A stretch of DNA of 64,000 nt from Candidatus Saccharicenans sp. (GCA_030017715.1 JASEIU010000005.1:1-64000), one strand, 5' to 3'. Numbered from the stretch's first letter, positions 46,575 to 55,967 are shown. Numbers and translations: made by a program. Notes: generated by a model from the sequence alone, not told the origin.

Positions 46575-47339
46575 TTACGGTTCCAGGAGATAGCCGCCGC
46601 TGAGGCTCAGGGGAGAGTGAAGCCGGAGTCGTAAAAGGTCCGCAGCTTCCCGGCAGGCTGTGGTCAGGTTGCACCCGTCCGCCAGAAAACATAGTATGGC
46701 CGAAGACAGGAAACAACCGGTGCCGTGAACTTCGAACGGCAGTTTTCGTCTCCTGAACATAATAATCCGCCGGCCGTCGAATAAGACGTCCACCGCCCGG
46801 TCGGCCAGATGGCCTCCCTTCACCAGACAGGCGGAGGAGGTCAGCTCGCCCAGGCGCCTGGCGGCCTCGGCCATTTTTTCGGGGCGGTCGACCTTTCGGC
46901 CGAGAAGCAGCGAAGCTTCATTCAGGTTGGGTGTCAGCAGGGTAATTTTGCTGCTGATCGCTTTAAGATAATCTTTGAGACTGTTTTTTTCCAGCAGCCA
47001 GCGTCCAGAAGAAGACCGGAAAACGGGGTCGACCACCACCGGCAGTTTCTGGTTCTCAGCAAGAATGTTTTCTAAGGTCGGGAGCAGCCTTCTGCTTCCA
47101 ATCATGCCGACTTTAATTCCGGCCAGCTTGAAGTCCGACCGCAGACTTCGGTACTGCCGGCTGACGAGCTCGGGCGTCAGAGTCAGGTAGTCATAAACAC
47201 GCCGTGAATTCTGGACGGTCACCGAAGTCACAACGGCCAGGCCGTAGTAGCCCAGGCGATTAAAAACCCTGATGTCAAGAGTGGCTCCGGCCCCGGAAGA
47301 AGGGTCAAAACCGGCCAGGGTCAGCAGGGCCTTTCTCAT
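46575..47339 (-). CDS. thiD: Hydroxymethylpyrimidine (phospho)kinase
   Basis: A 254-residue ribokinase-fold enzyme phosphorylating HMP and HMP-phosphate for thiamine diphosphate synthesis. Diagnostic segments are GFDPSSGAGATLDIRVF (residue 9 onward), SVTVQNS, KVGMIGS, DPVFRSSSGRWLL (where DPV is conserved), LTPNLNEASLLLG, LVKGGHL and the anion-hole GTGCFLSSAI. Thiamine diphosphate is needed by the window's IorA and transketolase, but no other thi gene and no TPP riboswitch is near. It faces the penicillin acylase gene tail to tail, 12 bases apart. Confidence 0.92.
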   Translation of the reverse strand: MRKALLTLAGFDPSSGAGATLDIRVFNRLGYYGLAVVTSVTVQNSRRVYDYLTLTPELVSRQYRSLRSDFKLAGIKVGMIGSRRLLPTLENILAENQKLPVVVDPVFRSSSGRWLLEKNSLKDYLKAISSKITLLTPNLNEASLLLGRKVDRPEKMAEAARRLGELTSSACLVKGGHLADRAVDVLFDGRRIIMFRRRKLPFEVHGTGCFLSSAILCFLADGCNLTTACREAADLLRLRLHSPLSLSGGYLLEP

Positions 47340-47475
47340 AAAATTATTCTAACCTAAATCAGGAAATATTTTTAGCCGATCCTGCCGATCCTGGCCCGGG
47401 CGGCGACAGACAGTCCGGAATTCCATTATCTTTTCGATTTCGGCCGGCTCGAATTTTTCTGGTCGGCATTTTTAT

Positions 47476-47485
47476 CTGTCGACAG
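47476..47485. promoter_or_regulatory. Palindrome in the thiD/acylphosphatase divergent region
   Basis: CTGTCGACAG, perfectly self-complementary, flanked by TTTTTAT on the left and AAAAAAAT on the right. It sits 77 bases before the acylphosphatase ATG and 137 from the thiD start. It could be an operator or a chance site. Confidence 0.3.
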
Positions 47486-47561
47486 AAAAAAATATGCGGC
47501 CGGAAAAATATACTGATTCACAGATTTTTCTGCCCCCGGGCTTTATGTTAAAATTTTTTTT

Positions 47562-47846
47562 ATGAAGGCCAGGTTTCATGCTTTCATCTCCGGCCGGGTT
47601 CAGGGTGTGGCTTTTCGCTTTTTTGCCCAGCATGTGGCTAACCAGCTGTACTTAACCGGCTGGGTCAGCAATCTTTATGACGGCCGGGTAGAAGTGGTGG
47701 CTGAAGGCGAGAAGGAAGGGCTGGAGCTTTTTCTGGCAGAGCTTAAAAAGGGGCCCCGGATGGCCAGAGTTGAGAAAATCGAGGTGGCCTGGGAAGAGTT
47801 TAAGGGAGAATTTCTTGATTTTTCGATAAGATTTTCAGGCTACTGA
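47562..47846 (+). CDS. acyP: Acylphosphatase
   Basis: A 94-residue enzyme hydrolysing carboxyl-phosphate bonds such as those of acetyl or carbamoyl phosphate. The family signature [11 protein letters not shown] has the phosphate-binding Arg19, and [12 protein letters not shown] has the catalytic Asn37. Full length for the family. The start is poorly marked: no good ribosome site, but a TATGTT box followed by a T run directly precedes it, so the mRNA may be nearly leaderless. Confidence 0.92.
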   Translation: MKARFHAFISGRVQGVAFRFFAQHVANQLYLTGWVSNLYDGRVEVVAEGEKEGLELFLAELKKGPRMARVEKIEVAWEEFKGEFLDFSIRFSGY

Positions 47847-47853
47847 TAGAGGT

Positions 47854-48120
47854 TCAGTCGAACTTTTCTCCGGAGGCCAGAAACTTCTTCCGGCAGTCTT
47901 CAGAACAAAAATAATAAACCCGCCCGTTGCGATTTTCCTTCAGGGCTTCGTCCACGGGAATATAAGTGTTGCAGACCTCATCCTTGACCATGGTTTTTTT
48001 GGGCAGGGAATCAGGTCCGGCATTTTTTCTCTGGATGCTCTGCCCGAGAGATTGAAAGAATCGAACCACCAGGAAGACCAGGTAAAAAAGAAGAAACAGA
48101 AAAATCAACCTTATGAACAT
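47854..48120 (-). CDS. Membrane-anchored TRASH/YHS-like metal-binding protein
   Basis: An 88-residue protein with one N-terminal membrane helix (residues 3-23), a polar linker and a small cysteine cluster. The cluster is VKDEVCNTYIP, then YYFCSEDCRKKFL, that is Cys...Cys-x3-Cys in the TRASH/YHS zinc-finger arrangement. Related bacterial proteins (PP0621-like) are unstudied. It is convergent with acylphosphatase, eight bases apart. The start ATG has no strong ribosome site, and the hydrophobic segment begins at once. Confidence 0.75.
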   Translation of the reverse strand: MFIRLIFLFLLFYLVFLVVRFFQSLGQSIQRKNAGPDSLPKKTMVKDEVCNTYIPVDEALKENRNGRVYYFCSEDCRKKFLASGEKFD

Positions 48121-48340
48121 GAGAATAAAATCTACTCGATATCATGTTCGCTGTCAAATGGCTGTATGCCGGCTCAGGCGGTGCGCCTTGCTTTGAAGGC
48201 GGCAAACGGTTATATTTCATCTGAAAATGATCGATTGCCTGCTGCCGGCCAGAATCTGCCGGACCAGAGAAAAATTGAAGCGACTTACGGTCTGCCTTCA
48301 GAAAAGTAGTCCTTCTGCCCGGCCGCAGTCCGGGTCCGGC

Positions 48341-49222
48341 ATGCAAGAGGAAGAATCGGCCAATTTGTGCGGAGCCCTGGATTTTCTGCCTGAATCTTTC
48401 AGGATAGGCATGAAGAAATCGGCAGAGTTGCTCTGGCTGGTGGAAGAACTGGCTGCCGGGTTTCCCGAAACCGCGCTGCGGGTGGTTGTCTGGTTGACGC
48501 TGATCTCCCCGGTCCTCAAGGAATCAGGGTTGGGCCAGGACCAGGCGGGACCGAACTTTAACGGTCGGGCGGCGACGGGGAAGCCATTTCCGGACTGCAA
48601 TCATCTTTTTATGCCCCCTCCGGCCGGCAAGGCCTTAAAGCTGCTCGAGGCCGGTCCGGCCGGAATTAGCCCGGGTAAGGTTTTTCCTGTGTTTGACCTT
48701 CCCGCGGCCCGGAGAGTCCTTTTGCCCGCAGCCCTCCCGGCTCCTGAACGGTCTGAACCGGGGGTGGCATACTATCTGCTTCATAATGAAAGTTTTGGTT
48801 CGGGTCATCACCCGGTCGGGAAAAGATATTTTCCTTTCAGACCGAGGGGTTGCCGGAACGAGGCGACAGATATCGCGGACTTGAACCCGAAGCCCATCCT
48901 GACCTTGACCGGGGAGCAGTTTAAGGCACGGCTGGGAGCTTACTTTCTGCTGCTCGGCGCGCTTTTTTCGGGCTGGGCCAGGTTCGGCTGGCGGGAACTT
49001 GTCCTCAGTCGCCAGGGCTCCGGCTGGCGGCCGGAGCTGGACGCTGAAATAGCTTTTCTGGCCACTGAAATCGGCCGGTTGCAGCTCGGTCTTTTCCACC
49101 TGAGCCGCGGCCGGTCTTTTGGCGGCGAGTTTTACTCAAGAAAAGTTGAAAAGCTTTGCCTGAAAGGTTTACACTTAGCTTCCAGAGCCTGGAAATACGC
49201 TGTCTCCCGGGTGCGGGAATAA
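48341..49222 (+). CDS. Hypothetical protein, no recognised family
   Basis: A 293-residue frame I do not recognise. It is mostly helical at both ends with a Pro/Gly-rich middle. Notable segments are LLWLVEELAAGFPETALRV, HNESFGSGHHPVGKRYFPF and a weakly hydrophobic FKARLGAYFLLLGALF. No signal peptide, catalytic motif or cysteine pattern. The frame opens upstream as far as 48227, but that overlaps the neighbouring gene's promoter side; 48341 gives the most natural protein, though without a good ribosome site. It precedes the NIF3 gene by 21 bases, so the two are probably co-transcribed and may share function. Confidence 0.55.
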   Translation: MQEEESANLCGALDFLPESFRIGMKKSAELLWLVEELAAGFPETALRVVVWLTLISPVLKESGLGQDQAGPNFNGRAATGKPFPDCNHLFMPPPAGKALKLLEAGPAGISPGKVFPVFDLPAARRVLLPAALPAPERSEPGVAYYLLHNESFGSGHHPVGKRYFPFRPRGCRNEATDIADLNPKPILTLTGEQFKARLGAYFLLLGALFSGWARFGWRELVLSRQGSGWRPELDAEIAFLATEIGRLQLGLFHLSRGRSFGGEFYSRKVEKLCLKGLHLASRAWKYAVSRVRE

Positions 49223-49243
49223 ATTTTTCCCAGGAGAAGAAAT

Positions 49244-50209
49244 ATGAAGCTTAAAGATTTTTATCGTCTGGCGGTCGAGGTGGGCATAAAAAATGACCTG
49301 AGACCGCGGGAAGAGATAGAACGTCTGCTTCAGGAAGAAAAAAAAGCCTTCGATAAACTGGAACCGGCCGAGAAAGAAAACTTTGACCCGGACCGCCTGT
49401 TCAACCCTTTCTCCGATAGCCGGATTCTGACCGGAGACCCGGAGACCGAGGTCAGGCGCATTCTGACCGGGATTGACATGGACGCGGCCGAAATGATTCT
49501 GGCCTATACCCTCAACCGGGACACGGACAAGAAGATTGACCTGGTGCTGGCCCACCATCCTTCGGGAAGAGCCCTGGCCCAGCTGTCTCAGGTGATGGCC
49601 CTGCAGGTGGACTTGCTGACCTCATTCGGAGTCACTCCCAGCGTGGCCGAACAATTAATGGAAAAAAGAATCGGAGAAATCGAAAGAAGACTGTTGCCGA
49701 TCAACCATAACCGGGCGGTAGATGCGGCCCGGCTGCTGAACCTGCCCTTGGCCTGCCTTCACACCCCGGCCGATAACTGTGTTACCAGGTACCTGACAGA
49801 GCTTTTCCGGGAAAAGGCGCCCGACAGGTTGAAGGATGTCCTGGAGATTCTTAAAAGCATTCCCGAATACCGGAATTCCAGCCGGAATTCTGTTCCCCCA
49901 AAAATTCTCTCCGGCTCGGAAAACAGCCGGGCCGGCAGGATCTATGTTGACATGACCGGAGGGACAGAAGGTTCCAGGGATATATATGAGAAGCAGGCCG
50001 CGGCCGGCATCAGCACCCTGGTCGGCATGCATTACAGCGAGGACGCCCTGGAAAAAGCCAAGAAAGCCAACCTGAATGTCATTGTGGCCGGACATATTGC
50101 CAGCGATACCCTGGGGCTGAACTTGTTGCTGGACCAGATAGAGAAAGAATCTGGCCAGGTTCTGGAAATAGTGGCGGTCTCAGGTTTCGAAAGAATCAGG
50201 CATTTCTAA
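49244..50209 (+). CDS. NIF3-like dinuclear metal protein
   Basis: A 321-residue member of the NIF3/YbgI superfamily, hexameric proteins with a two-metal site. The family motifs are LVLAHHPSG (metal His), LPINHNRAVDAARLL, LACLHTPADNCVTRYL and near the end MHYSEDALEKAKKANLNVIVAGHIASDTLGLNLL, where the GH...SD pattern binds the second metal. An N-terminal 45-residue helical extension is present. Function unclear: proposed GTP cyclohydrolase-like or metal chaperone roles are not settled. CCAGGAGAAG precedes the ATG; it follows the hypothetical gene by 21 bases. Confidence 0.88.
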   Translation: MKLKDFYRLAVEVGIKNDLRPREEIERLLQEEKKAFDKLEPAEKENFDPDRLFNPFSDSRILTGDPETEVRRILTGIDMDAAEMILAYTLNRDTDKKIDLVLAHHPSGRALAQLSQVMALQVDLLTSFGVTPSVAEQLMEKRIGEIERRLLPINHNRAVDAARLLNLPLACLHTPADNCVTRYLTELFREKAPDRLKDVLEILKSIPEYRNSSRNSVPPKILSGSENSRAGRIYVDMTGGTEGSRDIYEKQAAAGISTLVGMHYSEDALEKAKKANLNVIVAGHIASDTLGLNLLLDQIEKESGQVLEIVAVSGFERIRHF

Positions 50210-50246
50210 AGGCGGGGCGAATTTTATAGAGGCCATTCCAGGCGCT

Positions 50247-50741
50247 TTACTGCCTGGCCAGGTCGGCCACCCAGAGGGCAAAGATTCTGGCATCCTCCAG
50301 GTCATGCCGGTCGGGATGATTCCTGGCGGTCACGGCCATTTCTGTCCAGAGTTTGTGTTCGGGCGAGCGGCTGAGTATTTCCATCGCCTGTTCGGAAACC
50401 TTGCCCCGGCAGGTAAAAGTTCCGAGCACCCGGGTCTGCCCGACCAATATCAGGGCCTGTTCCAGGGCTTCCCGGGCCAGTCTGGTGCCGGGTATGGAGC
50501 CATGGGTCATGAAAAGGGCGATTCTAAGCCCGGCTGGCAGAGATTTAAGAAAGGGCTCCATTCTGGCCGGAACGCTGTGGCTGTGAACCGGAAATCCTAT
50601 AAAAACCAGGTCATATTCGGACAGATCGGTGACCTGGGCCAGCGGCTTTAGATCTTTCGGTTCGGGCAGGGCTTCGAAAATGGCTTCGGCCACCAGCCTG
50701 GTGTTGCCGGTTAAACTGTGGTAGACAACCAGAATTCTCAT
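50247..50741 (-). CDS. Flavodoxin-family protein
   Basis: A 164-residue flavodoxin-like electron carrier or FMN reductase. The FMN phosphate loop is VVYHSLTGNTRLVAEAI at the N-terminus, with the strand-4 segment DLVFIGFPVHSHSVP and the FMN-ring loop MTHGSIPG. A C-terminal 40-residue helical tail is extra. Possible role as an alternative electron acceptor for ferredoxin-type enzymes in the cell, but no partner is adjacent. GAGAGG serves as ribosome site. Convergent with the NIF3 gene, 37 bases apart. Confidence 0.85.
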   Translation of the reverse strand: MRILVVYHSLTGNTRLVAEAIFEALPEPKDLKPLAQVTDLSEYDLVFIGFPVHSHSVPARMEPFLKSLPAGLRIALFMTHGSIPGTRLAREALEQALILVGQTRVLGTFTCRGKVSEQAMEILSRSPEHKLWTEMAVTARNHPDRHDLEDARIFALWVADLARQ

Positions 50742-50794
50742 CTTTAACCTCTCAGTTCAACGGACATCGGCTATTTTGCCACAATTCTGGCCTT

Positions 50795-53700
50795 TTAGCT
50801 AACGCCGGATAGAGTGGAGTTGTTATCGCCGGCTGGCCGTCGGGGCAGGGTGATGGCGACCGTCGTTCCCTGACCGGGCCGGCTTTCCAGCCGGATGTTT
50901 CCTTCGTGCTCTTCCACAATTCTCTTACAGATGGGCAGTCCCAGGCCGGTTCCTTTTTCCTTGGTGGAAAAATAAGGTTCAAAGATGTGGGCGACCACAT
51001 CTTCCTGAATTCCGCAACCGCTGTCCTTTATTTCCAGTTCCAGCTCATCTTGCTTATCCCTTAGACTGAGCTCAATCCGGCCCTGGCCTTTGATGGCCTC
51101 GATAGCATTGATCAGGATATTGCGGATGGCTACCTTTATTTTGCCCCGGTCACCCACCAGCCCAAAATCCCGGCCTGATTCGCGAAGTGTGAATTTTATC
51201 CTGTCGGCCAGGGTTTCCCTGAATGGCTGAAGCAGGTCGAGCACCAGCTCTTTCAGGTCGAACTTTTCTCTGACCGCCCCGCTTTCCCTGGCGATGGTCA
51301 TGAACTCAGCGGCAATACTTCTCAGGTTCTCCACTTCAGAGATGATATAAGAAATGGATTCCTGAAGGACCCGGTCGAAATCCGGGTGTCGGTCGGCATG
51401 GACTTTCAGGATATGTTCGGCCGAAAGCTGAATGGGAGTCAGCGGATTCTTGATTTCATGGGCCACTTTCCTGGCCATTTCGGTCCAGGCCACCCGCTGG
51501 CTCAGTTCGGCCAGTTCCTTCTCATGGGCCTTAAGATTTTCCACCATGGCGTTGAAGCCTTCGACCAGGCTGCGCAGTTCATCCCGGGCCTGATGTTCCA
51601 CCCTTATGTCCAGGTTGCCCAGGCCGACCTGGCGGGTGGCCCGGATCAACTGATTGATCGGCACCACTACCATCTTTTTGATGGTGGCCACCAGAAAGCC
51701 AATCAACAGAATGAAAAAGATGGAAGCGAACAGGAAAAACTCGAACAACTCAGTCCGGGCCCGGGAGATTTCCTGCTGTTCGAAGGGAAAAGGCAGGTGA
51801 AGGAAATAGATGTCCTGCCGGTAGCGGTAGGGAACGGTCAGGGTCTGATAGGAGTAACGGCCGAAAGATTTCCGGCTGACAGCCAGCGGCTGATTCTGGT
51901 AGTTCAGCCGGAAATAGGTTTCGCCGTCCAGCAGCTCTGACAGAAGGCCGGTTTCAAAATATTCCCGGCGGCTTGAAGACAGCAGCCGACCGTTCTTGAA
52001 CAGGTTGACATCGTTGTTGAGGGTGCTGCTTATCCAGAAGACCAGGTCCTCGGGCATGACCGCCGGCGGCTGATCGGTCTGTTCCTGCAGGCTGATGAAG
52101 TCGTGCAGGATGCTCCGGGCGAAGTAAGCCCGGCTGGTAGCTTCCTGGACGAAGCGGTCGGCAAAGAGCCTGGCCACAACCGTCTGGCTGAAGAAGATAA
52201 AAAAGAACAACGGCACCAGTCCGGTAGCCAGGAAGGCCAAATAGACGCGGAAGGAGAAAGAGCGGCCGGATATCCGCCATTGCCCTTCCTTGCAGATTCT
52301 TGGTGCCAGGCCGGCGGCAGTCAGGAGGCCGAGCAGAAAGAACAGTTTCAGAAAATCAGTAAACTGGCGGCGGAGCGATTTTTGCAGCCGATAGAAGACA
52401 TAGAGGTTATCGTCTTCAAGAGTAAGAAAGTAGCCGCGGTACCGGCTCGACCCGGCCTTAAAATCGGCCCAGACCCCGCCGTAAGAGGCCGGGATCATTT
52501 TTTGCAGCTCTGGACTCAGGGCGAATCCCGGCTTGCTCTGGCTGAACAGCAACTGGCCCCGGGGGTCAAAAACGGCCAGGCTGACCGGAAAATGCTGCAG
52601 CGAGGGAAGGGTGTTGAGACGCAGCAGTTCAAAGTAGGGGTTGGCGGAATAGAAAAAGGGGAGCAGCTCGGGGTCGAGGCTGACCCAGATGGCCAGACGG
52701 CCGCCTCGGCCCTGTCCGTCCCTGAAATCCTGGTAGCCAACCAGGAAATGCTTTTCCTGTCCGAGAATATCCAGATACTGTTCCTGGATGACCGGACTCA
52801 ACGACCTGGGCAGGTCGTTGGTCTGTTCGGCAAAAACGGGCATATTAAGTCCGAACGAGGTGAGAAGCTTCAGGTTCTGATCCTGCAAGTAAAGGCAGGA
52901 ATTCCAGTTGAACCTGGCCAGGAGAGTCAGATTCCATAGGGCCCGGGCCAACTCGGGGTCGGAGGGATTCCGAAAGTAATTAAAAAGGTCACGCGACCTT
53001 TTCTGCAACTCGAGGAAAGATTGTCTCAGGGCCATATCGGCCCAGCTTTTCTGGGATGAAACCAGGTGCACCAGCACCTTTTCTGTCAGATTCCGGGTCT
53101 TATGCTCGGTGAATTCCCTGAGAAGAGAATGGGTAAAAACCGAAATCAATAATAAATAGATAACCCCGCAGGCCCAGTTTCTCCAGTTCAGGGCAGAAAC
53201 GGCGGCCAGCAGCAACCAGAAAAGACCCGGGATTATAACCTCAACTGCCTTCAAACCGGAAAGCAGCCAGAGTCCGGAAAAAAACGCCAGGCCTGTCAGC
53301 AAGAAAATGGCCGCGGCTCCGGGCTGTCTGCCAGGCGAAGGCAGCCCGGGCCTTAAAAATATTATCACCGGCATCAACAGGCCGGCCGTGACCAGAAATA
53401 AACTAAGATAAATTAGCAAAGAAGATAGGTCCAGGTTGAAACTCAACAGGTTCAGGTTGCAGTTGGTCACCACCTCTTTTATGAACCAGGTCAGCAAAGT
53501 TGCCGAAGCAGCCGAGGCCAGAGCCGGAAGGACCAACCCGAAGGGGGAAGTCCGCAAACCTGGAGAGCAGGACGGCTCGGTTCTAAAACGGCGAAGGTAA
53601 TCTGGGGCTAGAATTTTGAGGATAAGGTAGACCAGGACTCCGAACAGAAGGCTGCTGATAAAAAGGTCGGCCGGAGAGGCGGCCAGTCCCAGCGGCAGAC

Positions 53701-54721
53701 TCAGAGCCAGTGTCTCGGCGGAAAATATTTTCCAGTCGGAGGCCGGGTAGTTTCGGGCCAGGACGCCGAGATGGATTCTTATGACCGTCAGACCGCCCAG
53801 AGTCAGGAGCCAGGACAGCCACCTGATCCCCGGAGCTTTCAATGCCGCCCGCGAAAGCCAGCCGGTAAAAAAGATAAAGGCTACGATGGCCAGAATGATG
53901 GCCAGAATCCTGAGCAGTCCTGGAAAGGCAATTTGCTGCCTTTGCAGCTTCAGGGAATTCAGCGTGACCGTGGCCAGAATCCGGCCCTGTTCATTGCGCA
54001 GCGGGAAATATAGCGTCCGGATTTCCACCTCTTCAGTTTGCTGACTCAGATATTCATCTCCGGTCCTGGCAAAAAACCTGTCCAGGGCTTCTGTGTCCTG
54101 GTCATAGTCCCAGAAGTTGATATCAGCCCCGCTGTCAGCCACTGATTTCAGCCTGATGAATTCCCGGAGATAGGCTGACTGAAATTGCGGCTGGAAGGCC
54201 AGGAGTTCAAATAGGGCCAGGAAATGGTCGGAATCCCCGGGGAGCAGCCGGACCAGGAAAAAAGAAGCTCGGTCCTGGACGATAAAACTGCTGGCCAGAA
54301 ATCTGGCCCCGGCTTCCGGCCAGCCTCTTATAAGCTTATTCAGGTCGGCAACATTTCCGAGCCAGAGCAGGGGATTAAGGTCCCGGTCCAGCCAGGCCAG
54401 GCCTTCGGTTGCCGGTTCCAGCGAGTCCTTCCGGAAAGAGGCGAAAATTTCCTCGGGCTCCCGGCCCGGCTGGGTCTGCTTGAAATGAGCCAGCCGTTTT
54501 TCCAGACGATCAACCAGGAGCGAGAACTCATTTTTAATCCGGGCGGAGCTTTTTCTGAGGCCGGCCAGGGTTTCGGCCTCAGTCTGGGTGGTCCGGCTTT
54601 TGAGCAGAAAAGAGGAAGCGGCCAGCAGCATTAACCCCAAGAGGAAAAAAACGACGGCCAGCAGCAGCAACCTTTTGGTCCGCAGTTTGCTCGGGTCAAC
54701 CCAGGACTTAATTCTTTTCAT
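50795..54721 (-). CDS. NtrY-like transmembrane sensor histidine kinase
   Basis: A 1308-residue kinase. Residues 1-300 hold a helix near 18-40 and an extracytoplasmic domain. About ten further helices follow to residue 500 (for example GFWLLLAAVSALNW-like stretches), then a second sensor region and helices near 830 and 1000. HAMP is at about 1030 (VVVPINQLIRATRQVGLGNLD). The H-box is WTEMARKVAHEIKNPLTPIQ and the ATPase has DSGCGIQ and GTGLGLPICKRI. The H-box is the NtrY/PhoR-like type. Length is nearly double a normal NtrY. No response regulator follows. It starts one base after the stop of the DUF4783-like gene: an operon. Confidence 0.88.
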   Translation of the reverse strand: MKRIKSWVDPSKLRTKRLLLLAVVFFLLGLMLLAASSFLLKSRTTQTEAETLAGLRKSSARIKNEFSLLVDRLEKRLAHFKQTQPGREPEEIFASFRKDSLEPATEGLAWLDRDLNPLLWLGNVADLNKLIRGWPEAGARFLASSFIVQDRASFFLVRLLPGDSDHFLALFELLAFQPQFQSAYLREFIRLKSVADSGADINFWDYDQDTEALDRFFARTGDEYLSQQTEEVEIRTLYFPLRNEQGRILATVTLNSLKLQRQQIAFPGLLRILAIILAIVAFIFFTGWLSRAALKAPGIRWLSWLLTLGGLTVIRIHLGVLARNYPASDWKIFSAETLALSLPLGLAASPADLFISSLLFGVLVYLILKILAPDYLRRFRTEPSCSPGLRTSPFGLVLPALASAASATLLTWFIKEVVTNCNLNLLSFNLDLSSLLIYLSLFLVTAGLLMPVIIFLRPGLPSPGRQPGAAAIFLLTGLAFFSGLWLLSGLKAVEVIIPGLFWLLLAAVSALNWRNWACGVIYLLLISVFTHSLLREFTEHKTRNLTEKVLVHLVSSQKSWADMALRQSFLELQKRSRDLFNYFRNPSDPELARALWNLTLLARFNWNSCLYLQDQNLKLLTSFGLNMPVFAEQTNDLPRSLSPVIQEQYLDILGQEKHFLVGYQDFRDGQGRGGRLAIWVSLDPELLPFFYSANPYFELLRLNTLPSLQHFPVSLAVFDPRGQLLFSQSKPGFALSPELQKMIPASYGGVWADFKAGSSRYRGYFLTLEDDNLYVFYRLQKSLRRQFTDFLKLFFLLGLLTAAGLAPRICKEGQWRISGRSFSFRVYLAFLATGLVPLFFFIFFSQTVVARLFADRFVQEATSRAYFARSILHDFISLQEQTDQPPAVMPEDLVFWISSTLNNDVNLFKNGRLLSSSRREYFETGLLSELLDGETYFRLNYQNQPLAVSRKSFGRYSYQTLTVPYRYRQDIYFLHLPFPFEQQEISRARTELFEFFLFASIFFILLIGFLVATIKKMVVVPINQLIRATRQVGLGNLDIRVEHQARDELRSLVEGFNAMVENLKAHEKELAELSQRVAWTEMARKVAHEIKNPLTPIQLSAEHILKVHADRHPDFDRVLQESISYIISEVENLRSIAAEFMTIARESGAVREKFDLKELVLDLLQPFRETLADRIKFTLRESGRDFGLVGDRGKIKVAIRNILINAIEAIKGQGRIELSLRDKQDELELEIKDSGCGIQEDVVAHIFEPYFSTKEKGTGLGLPICKRIVEEHEGNIRLESRPGQGTTVAITLPRRPAGDNNSTLSGVS

Positions 54722-55153
54722 CTAACGCCTTTCGGCTCTGATTTCTCGTATCTTTAATCCGGTCTTGTTGGTCTGCGGCGACTTTTCAGGACTGACATAA
54801 AGATACAATCGAAAAAGATGCTTGCGACCGTCGCGCCGGTCGGAGGTCGACCAGCGAGCCTGGAGAATGGCCCCCCGGCGGTCGAGAACAGGCAGATTTT
54901 CCTGGTCGACAAAAAATTCCAGGGTTGAGGTTTGCTCGAAGAGTCTTTTCATGACCTGGAAAGCCTGCTGGCGGGAAAAGCAGTCTGACACCTGAAATGG
55001 TTCCGGCAGGGTGATCAGGATCGGGGAGTCAAGAGGCAGCAGCCGTTCCAGGCGGGCCGGGTCGTTTTGAAGGAAAGCGCTTTCAAGAGAAAAATTGAAC
55101 TGGTTGATTATGGCCAGCAAAAAAGAGAAAAATAACGCCAAACCCGCATTCAC
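54722..55153 (-). CDS. DUF4783-like exported protein
   Basis: A 143-residue protein with GTG start. N-terminal hydrophobic segment (residues 4-18, probably signal peptide), then a NTF2/lumazine-binding-like fold: FSLESAFLQNDPARLERLLP, ILITLPEPF, CFSRQQAFQVMKRLFE, FRLYLYVS and a C-terminal strand TGLKIREIRAERR. This order is typical of DUF4783, small secreted proteins of unknown role. It directly abuts the NtrY-like kinase, which suggests a periplasmic partner or ligand for its sensor region. No strong ribosome site. Confidence 0.7.
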   Translation of the reverse strand: MNAGLALFFSFLLAIINQFNFSLESAFLQNDPARLERLLPLDSPILITLPEPFQVSDCFSRQQAFQVMKRLFEQTSTLEFFVDQENLPVLDRRGAILQARWSTSDRRDGRKHLFRLYLYVSPEKSPQTNKTGLKIREIRAERR

Positions 55154-55236
55154 GCTTAAAATTCTATTAAATATTTATGGATAATTCCAGAAGCTTTAAG
55201 CGAGAAAGAGGGAAATGGGTTGTCCGGCTTCCGGTC

Positions 55237-55488
55237 TCAAGCCTTCTTTTCTTCTGCCTTTTGCTCTTCCTGAAGAGCGGCAGCTTCCGCTTCCAGCTTT
55301 TTCTGCCGGATCGAGTCCTTGATGCTGGAGATGCCGGCGATGATGGCAATCAGCCCGCCGAAGAAAAGAATTGGCGGAATGAAGCCGAACACCAGTTCAT
55401 AAAATTCTCTCCACCAGACAAAAATTACCAGGTAGAGACCCGCTATCATGGCCACGATGCCCAGGAAGATGGCTAAATACTTGCCCAT
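55237..55488 (-). CDS. Small two-helix membrane protein
   Basis: An 83-residue protein with two membrane segments (residues 3-24 and 34-52) and a charged, Ala/Glu/Lys-rich C-terminal tail of coiled-coil type. It resembles uncharacterised small inner-membrane proteins, and no family is recognised. The start is well marked by GGGAGG seven bases upstream. It is followed on its strand, 84 bases on, by the DUF4783-like gene. The frame has normal codon use and no shadow problem, so it is probably real. Confidence 0.72.
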   Translation of the reverse strand: MGKYLAIFLGIVAMIAGLYLVIFVWWREFYELVFGFIPPILFFGGLIAIIAGISSIKDSIRQKKLEAEAAALQEEQKAEEKKA

Positions 55489-55654
55489 GTATACCTCCCT
55501 TCATAATTCACATGAAGGATTATTATTTACAAAATTTCTTTTGAATAGTCAAATGAAAAGGCTGGCCGGAGCGGCCTCCCGGTTTTCGTGGCTATGCCCG
55601 TAAAAAGGGGAGAGCCATTATTTTGTCGCCCTATCTTTATCGGCTGAAATCGTA

Positions 55655-55756
55655 TGGAGGGGCCTGTCGCGACGCGCCTCCTCCCGTCCTCGATTCGCCG
55701 ATCCCCCTGCGGGGGAGCCCTGGAGCTCCTGGGGCAGGAGGCGGGAGGCCCGCCTG
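55655..55756 (+). repeat. Family-1 hairpin repeat, copy 5
   Basis: GGAGGGGCCTGTCGCGACGCGCCTCCTCCCGTCCTC, then ATTCGCCGATCCCCCTGCGGGGGAGCCC; the right half (TGGAGCTCCTGGGGCAGGAGGCGGGAGGCCCGCC) has diverged. Located between the divergent small membrane protein and HAD genes; a 110-residue minus-strand frame here is a by-product. Confidence 0.6.
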
Positions 55757-55967
55757 GTTCTATCCACTGTGCGACTAAAGAATGGAGATGTTTTCTGAAT
55801 GGAGTGCCCGAGACGGGTTTAATTAAGGGCGCAGAATGGGGAAGGGGAACGGCCACCGTTATTCTATCCTGTTCCGGACCTAAATCCCTTATAAAAATGC
55901 GAAAGATAAAATCGACCCGGCAAGAGTCTCCTCCGGGAATCGTCGCTTATCAGGAAAAGGGAGATCT

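Noticed and set aside
47340-47560. TPP riboswitch before thiD
   Set aside because: The conserved CTGAGA and ACCTGAnCnGG blocks are not present on the minus strand.
55527-55856. 109-residue minus-strand frame
   Set aside because: Runs across a family-1 repeat in an otherwise non-coding spacer.
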